Below, piece by piece: positions 53,942-56,250 of a stretch of 56,250 bases of DNA. Positions within the stretch are counted from its first letter, which is position 1. Every line of letters starts with the position of its first letter. The notes under the pieces were generated by a model. That model worked only from the letters and a program-made list of their open reading frames with translations, had not been told where the DNA came from and ran no database searches. A program made the translations under genes and the position numbers. The stretch spans positions 1 through 56,250 of the forward strand of contig CALGND010000003.1 in the NCBI GenBank assembly GCA_937958675.1. The letters run 5' to 3'. Origin of the DNA: an uncultured Granulosicoccaceae bacterium (GTDB lineage Bacteria > Pseudomonadota > Gammaproteobacteria > Granulosicoccales > Granulosicoccaceae).

Positions 53942-54709
53942 ATGAAAATGTACACGCCTCGCCAAACCGAAATTCTAGAAGTCGCAAAGGTTAAGGGACT
54001 CGTTTCTGTAGAGGCACTGGTTGAAAAGTTTGGAGTAACGCCACAGTCAATCAGAAAAGATTTAGGAATCTTAAGTAATGCTCGGCTCCTGGAGCGAGTT
54101 CATGGTGGTGCTAGGCTGGCCTCGATGGTGGATAATGTGAGCTACGAAGCTCGCCGAGCAATTGCGTATAAAGAGAAACAGGCGATTGGCCAAGCGGTGG
54201 CAAAGATCATTCCTAGCAGTGCGTCTTTATTTATCAATATCGGAACGACCAATGAGGCCGTCGCACAGGCTCTGGTGCGGCATAAAAGGCTCATGGTTAT
54301 TACCAATAACATCAATGTGGCTAGTATCTTAAGCCCTCTGCGCGAAAATCAAGTGTTTATCACCGCGGGCAAGGTTAGGTCGAGCGACGGCGGTATCGTC
54401 GGTGAATCCACCATAGATTTTATCAATCAATTTCAGGTTGATTACGCTGTTATTGGCGCGTCGGCGATGAATATCAACGGTGATCTACTCGATTTTGATA
54501 TACGCGAAGTAAAAGTGTCGCAAGCCATAGTGTCGAATGCCAAGCACGTTATTCTGGCATCCGATTCGACAAAGCAAGAGAGAACTGCGCCTGTTCGGAT
54601 TGGGCATATATCTAAGATTGACACTTTCGTGACGGACCGAATTAGAAATCCAGAGTTTCGGAAGTTGCTCGATGGTTTCGATGTCAGTACAACCGAAACC
54701 TCCACCTAG
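53942..54709 (+). CDS. DeoR-family transcriptional regulator, GlpR-like
   Basis: 255 residues. N-terminal HTH (TPRQTEILEVAKVKGLVSVEAL, VTPQSIRKDLGIL; about 5-56) and a DeoR sensor domain with LFINIGTTNEAVAQAL, NNINVASILS, GGIVGESTIDFI and HVILASDSTK. This pattern is that of GlpR repressors, which sense glycerol-3-phosphate. It precedes a glycerol-type ABC importer in the same direction, fitting a local repressor. Start: ATG 53942; ATG 53948 is also possible, and no ribosome site is evident. Confidence 0.88.
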   Translation: MKMYTPRQTEILEVAKVKGLVSVEALVEKFGVTPQSIRKDLGILSNARLLERVHGGARLASMVDNVSYEARRAIAYKEKQAIGQAVAKIIPSSASLFINIGTTNEAVAQALVRHKRLMVITNNINVASILSPLRENQVFITAGKVRSSDGGIVGESTIDFINQFQVDYAVIGASAMNINGDLLDFDIREVKVSQAIVSNAKHVILASDSTKQERTAPVRIGHISKIDTFVTDRIRNPEFRKLLDGFDVSTTETST

Positions 54710-54719
54710 TATTCGCTTT

Positions 54720-54778
54720 ATTTTTCGTTGCGGTTTCGATTGACTTTCGATATTTGGCGACTTATTGTTCGTAACGAA
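54720..54778. promoter_or_regulatory. TTTCG half-site array upstream of glpS
   Basis: Three TTTCG elements spaced 11 bases apart (near 54723-54750) followed by the palindrome TTCGTAACGAA. They share the TTTCG core of the operator at 53906-53941, so the same DeoR-family regulator probably acts here. Confidence 0.5.
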
Positions 54779-54877
54779 TATCCCTTAATCTAATTCAACG
54801 AAATCAGATGACGTCGACACAAAGGTTGGAGAGTCTCGCGGCAGTTGCCAATCCACGGATGGCACGGAAAGTATTCA

Positions 54878-55957
54878 ATGCTTGAGCTGGCGGGTGTAAA
54901 CAAACAAGTTGGAACCGAGCTTCATATCAATGACGTGTCATTGAAAATGGAGCGGGGCTCTTTGAATATCTTGTTGGGTCCTACTCTCTCAGGTAAAACC
55001 AGCCTTATGCGCCTGATGGCAGGCCTCGATCGCCCAAGCGGTGGCGACATAACCATTGATGGTAAAAGCGTTGTTGGTGTGAAGGTACGGCGTAGAAACA
55101 TAGCGATGGTGTATCAGCAATTTATAAACTACCCCGCTTTTACTGTTTACGAAAATATCGCATCGCCTCTACGGCTTTCTGGGCTTGACGAAAAAGCGTT
55201 AGACGAAAAAGTGAGAGAGGCTGCTGACTTACTCAAACTCACAGATTACTTAGAACGCACTCCACTCAATCTCTCTGGCGGGCAGCAACAACGTACAGCC
55301 ATTGCCCGGGCACTCGTTAAAGATGCCGAGTTAGTGTTGTTGGATGAGCCTTTAGCAAATTTGGATTATAAATTGCGCGAAGAGCTGCGCGTAGAGCTAC
55401 CTCGTATATTCAGTAAATCTGGTGCAATACTTGTCTATGCGACAACTGAACCGTATGAGGCGTTGATGTTGGGTGGACAAACGGCGACTCTTTGCGAAGG
55501 GCGAGTGACACAATTTGGTTCAACTATAGATGTGTACAAGCAGCCAGTTGATATTACAACGGCACAAATATTTTCCGATCCCCCTTTAAATTTAGCCAAG
55601 GTGCAGAAAACGGATACCGCTTTAACTTACGGTAAACAGCAACTCGGCTCGGTATCAAACGATTTACCAAACGACTCATACACCGTCGCCATACGCCCGC
55701 ACCATGTGTCGCTCTCCCCAAGTGATCGCTACTCAGTGAAGGTAAGCGCGGTTGTTACAACCAGTGAAATGTCGGGCTCTGAGACGTTTATCCATGTTGA
55801 AACTGAGCAAGATCATTGGGTGCTGCTTACCCATGGGGTGCATCGTGTTAACACCGGGGATGCAATCACACTGTACTTAGACCCATCACGTTATTACATT
55901 TTTAATTCAGCTGGTGCTTTGGTGCGCTCGCCTGTTCAAAACAGTGATGCTGCATAG
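54878..55957 (+). CDS. glpS: Glycerol ABC transporter ATPase GlpS-like
   Basis: ATG 54878 (MLELAGVNKQV) is preferred over a TTG at 54845. About 359 residues. The Walker A is GPTLSGKTS, with the unusual Thr-Leu typical of the GlpS branch; the signature is LSGGQQQR, Walker B is LVLLDEPLANLD, and TATEPYEALML replaces the usual H-loop THDQ, i.e. no switch histidine. A TOBE domain ends it. GlpS and GlpT act as a heterodimer in GlpSTPQV-type importers. Two bases separate it from the next gene. Confidence 0.85.
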   Translation: MLELAGVNKQVGTELHINDVSLKMERGSLNILLGPTLSGKTSLMRLMAGLDRPSGGDITIDGKSVVGVKVRRRNIAMVYQQFINYPAFTVYENIASPLRLSGLDEKALDEKVREAADLLKLTDYLERTPLNLSGGQQQRTAIARALVKDAELVLLDEPLANLDYKLREELRVELPRIFSKSGAILVYATTEPYEALMLGGQTATLCEGRVTQFGSTIDVYKQPVDITTAQIFSDPPLNLAKVQKTDTALTYGKQQLGSVSNDLPNDSYTVAIRPHHVSLSPSDRYSVKVSAVVTTSEMSGSETFIHVETEQDHWVLLTHGVHRVNTGDAITLYLDPSRYYIFNSAGALVRSPVQNSDAA

Positions 55958-55959
55958 CT

Positions 55960-56250
55960 ATGGCGCAAATAACTCTAGATCGAATAGCACACTCGTTTAA
56001 TCCTAAACCGACATCGGAAGCTGATTATGCGTTAAAGAACATTGACTACCAATGGGAGGACGGGGGAGCTTATGCATTGTTGGGCCCATCCGGTTGTGGA
56101 AAAACTACTCTCTTAAATATTATTTCAGGCCTGCTCACACCGTCCAACGGGCGAGTGCTCTACGACAACAATGACATGACATTACTGACGCCGGAGCAGA
56201 GAAATATTGCGCAGGTGTTTCAGTTTCCGGTGATCTACGACACGATGACT
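55960..56250 (+). CDS. glpT: Glycerol ABC transporter ATPase GlpT-like (partial, runs off the window)
   Basis: Starts at ATG 55960, two bases after the glpS stop, and is open to the window end (97 codons). The translation begins MAQITLDRIAHSFNPKP and contains a canonical Walker A LLGPSGCGKTT, unlike the glpS version, and the Q-loop AQVFQFPVIYD, typical of GlpT. It would pair with GlpS. The permease and binding-protein genes are expected downstream. Confidence 0.85.
   Translation, partial: MAQITLDRIAHSFNPKPTSEADYALKNIDYQWEDGGAYALLGPSGCGKTTLLNIISGLLTPSNGRVLYDNNDMTLLTPEQRNIAQVFQFPVIYDTMT

Overview
The window reads as chromosomal DNA of a free-living, probably marine, gammaproteobacterium. It has moderate GC (by eye), many short-signal lipoproteins, a QmcA/NfeD pair, TRAP and ABC uptake systems, and several compact catabolic loci. 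An Arenicella- or Granulosicoccus-like lineage would fit, but this is a weak guess from gene content alone. No rRNA, tRNA, CRISPR array, transposase, phage gene or replication origin was seen. No gene-free stretch exceeds about 300 bases.

Layout. (1) 1-8.7 kb, housekeeping and envelope genes: a degenerate amidohydrolase-fold protein, a secreted FN3-histidine-phosphatase protein, an HExxH lipoprotein, small membrane proteins including a DUF6524 member, a ribbon-helix-helix protein with its own promoter and operator, an SPFH/NfeD pair and a small-molecule kinase. (2) 8.8-22.0 kb, the most interesting block. A cupin and a trimethylamine/dimethylglycine-dehydrogenase-like flavoprotein diverge from an operon of class III aminotransferase, Rieske oxygenase with a bridging glutamate, and a PotFABC-type ABC importer. 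A VOC protein, a HAD phosphatase and a large FAD/GcvT demethylating dehydrogenase follow. Together these suggest import and stepwise demethylation and deamination of a quaternary or N-methylated amine. (3) 22.0-32.2 kb, surface functions: a lipoprotein serpin, GDP-fucose synthesis (gmd, fcl), a GT11 fucosyltransferase, a permuted papain-fold hydrolase, a Thr/Gly-repeat lipoprotein and three glycosyltransferases. (4) 32.2-45.0 kb, a galactoside locus: an IclR regulator and sugar-ABC ATPase diverge from alpha-galactosidase, galK, galT, GH42 beta-galactosidase, sugar-binding protein and two permeases. A strong promoter with a perfect IclR-type palindrome lies between them. (5) 45.0-53.9 kb: two coupled lipoproteins (one M23 peptidase), a DsrE protein, a small lipoprotein, an Asp/Glu-racemase-family protein, a ThDP enzyme and a DctPQM TRAP transporter. 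(6) 53.9 kb to the end: a DeoR/GlpR regulator with a palindromic operator, then the first two genes of a glycerol-type ABC importer (glpS, partial glpT).

Four copies of a 80-120 bp element with GTCAT...ATGAC ends lie only between genes, three of them between convergent genes. Two genes (4970 and 35332) appear to have lost their natural 5' ends through a one-base frame change; this may be real or a sequencing error.
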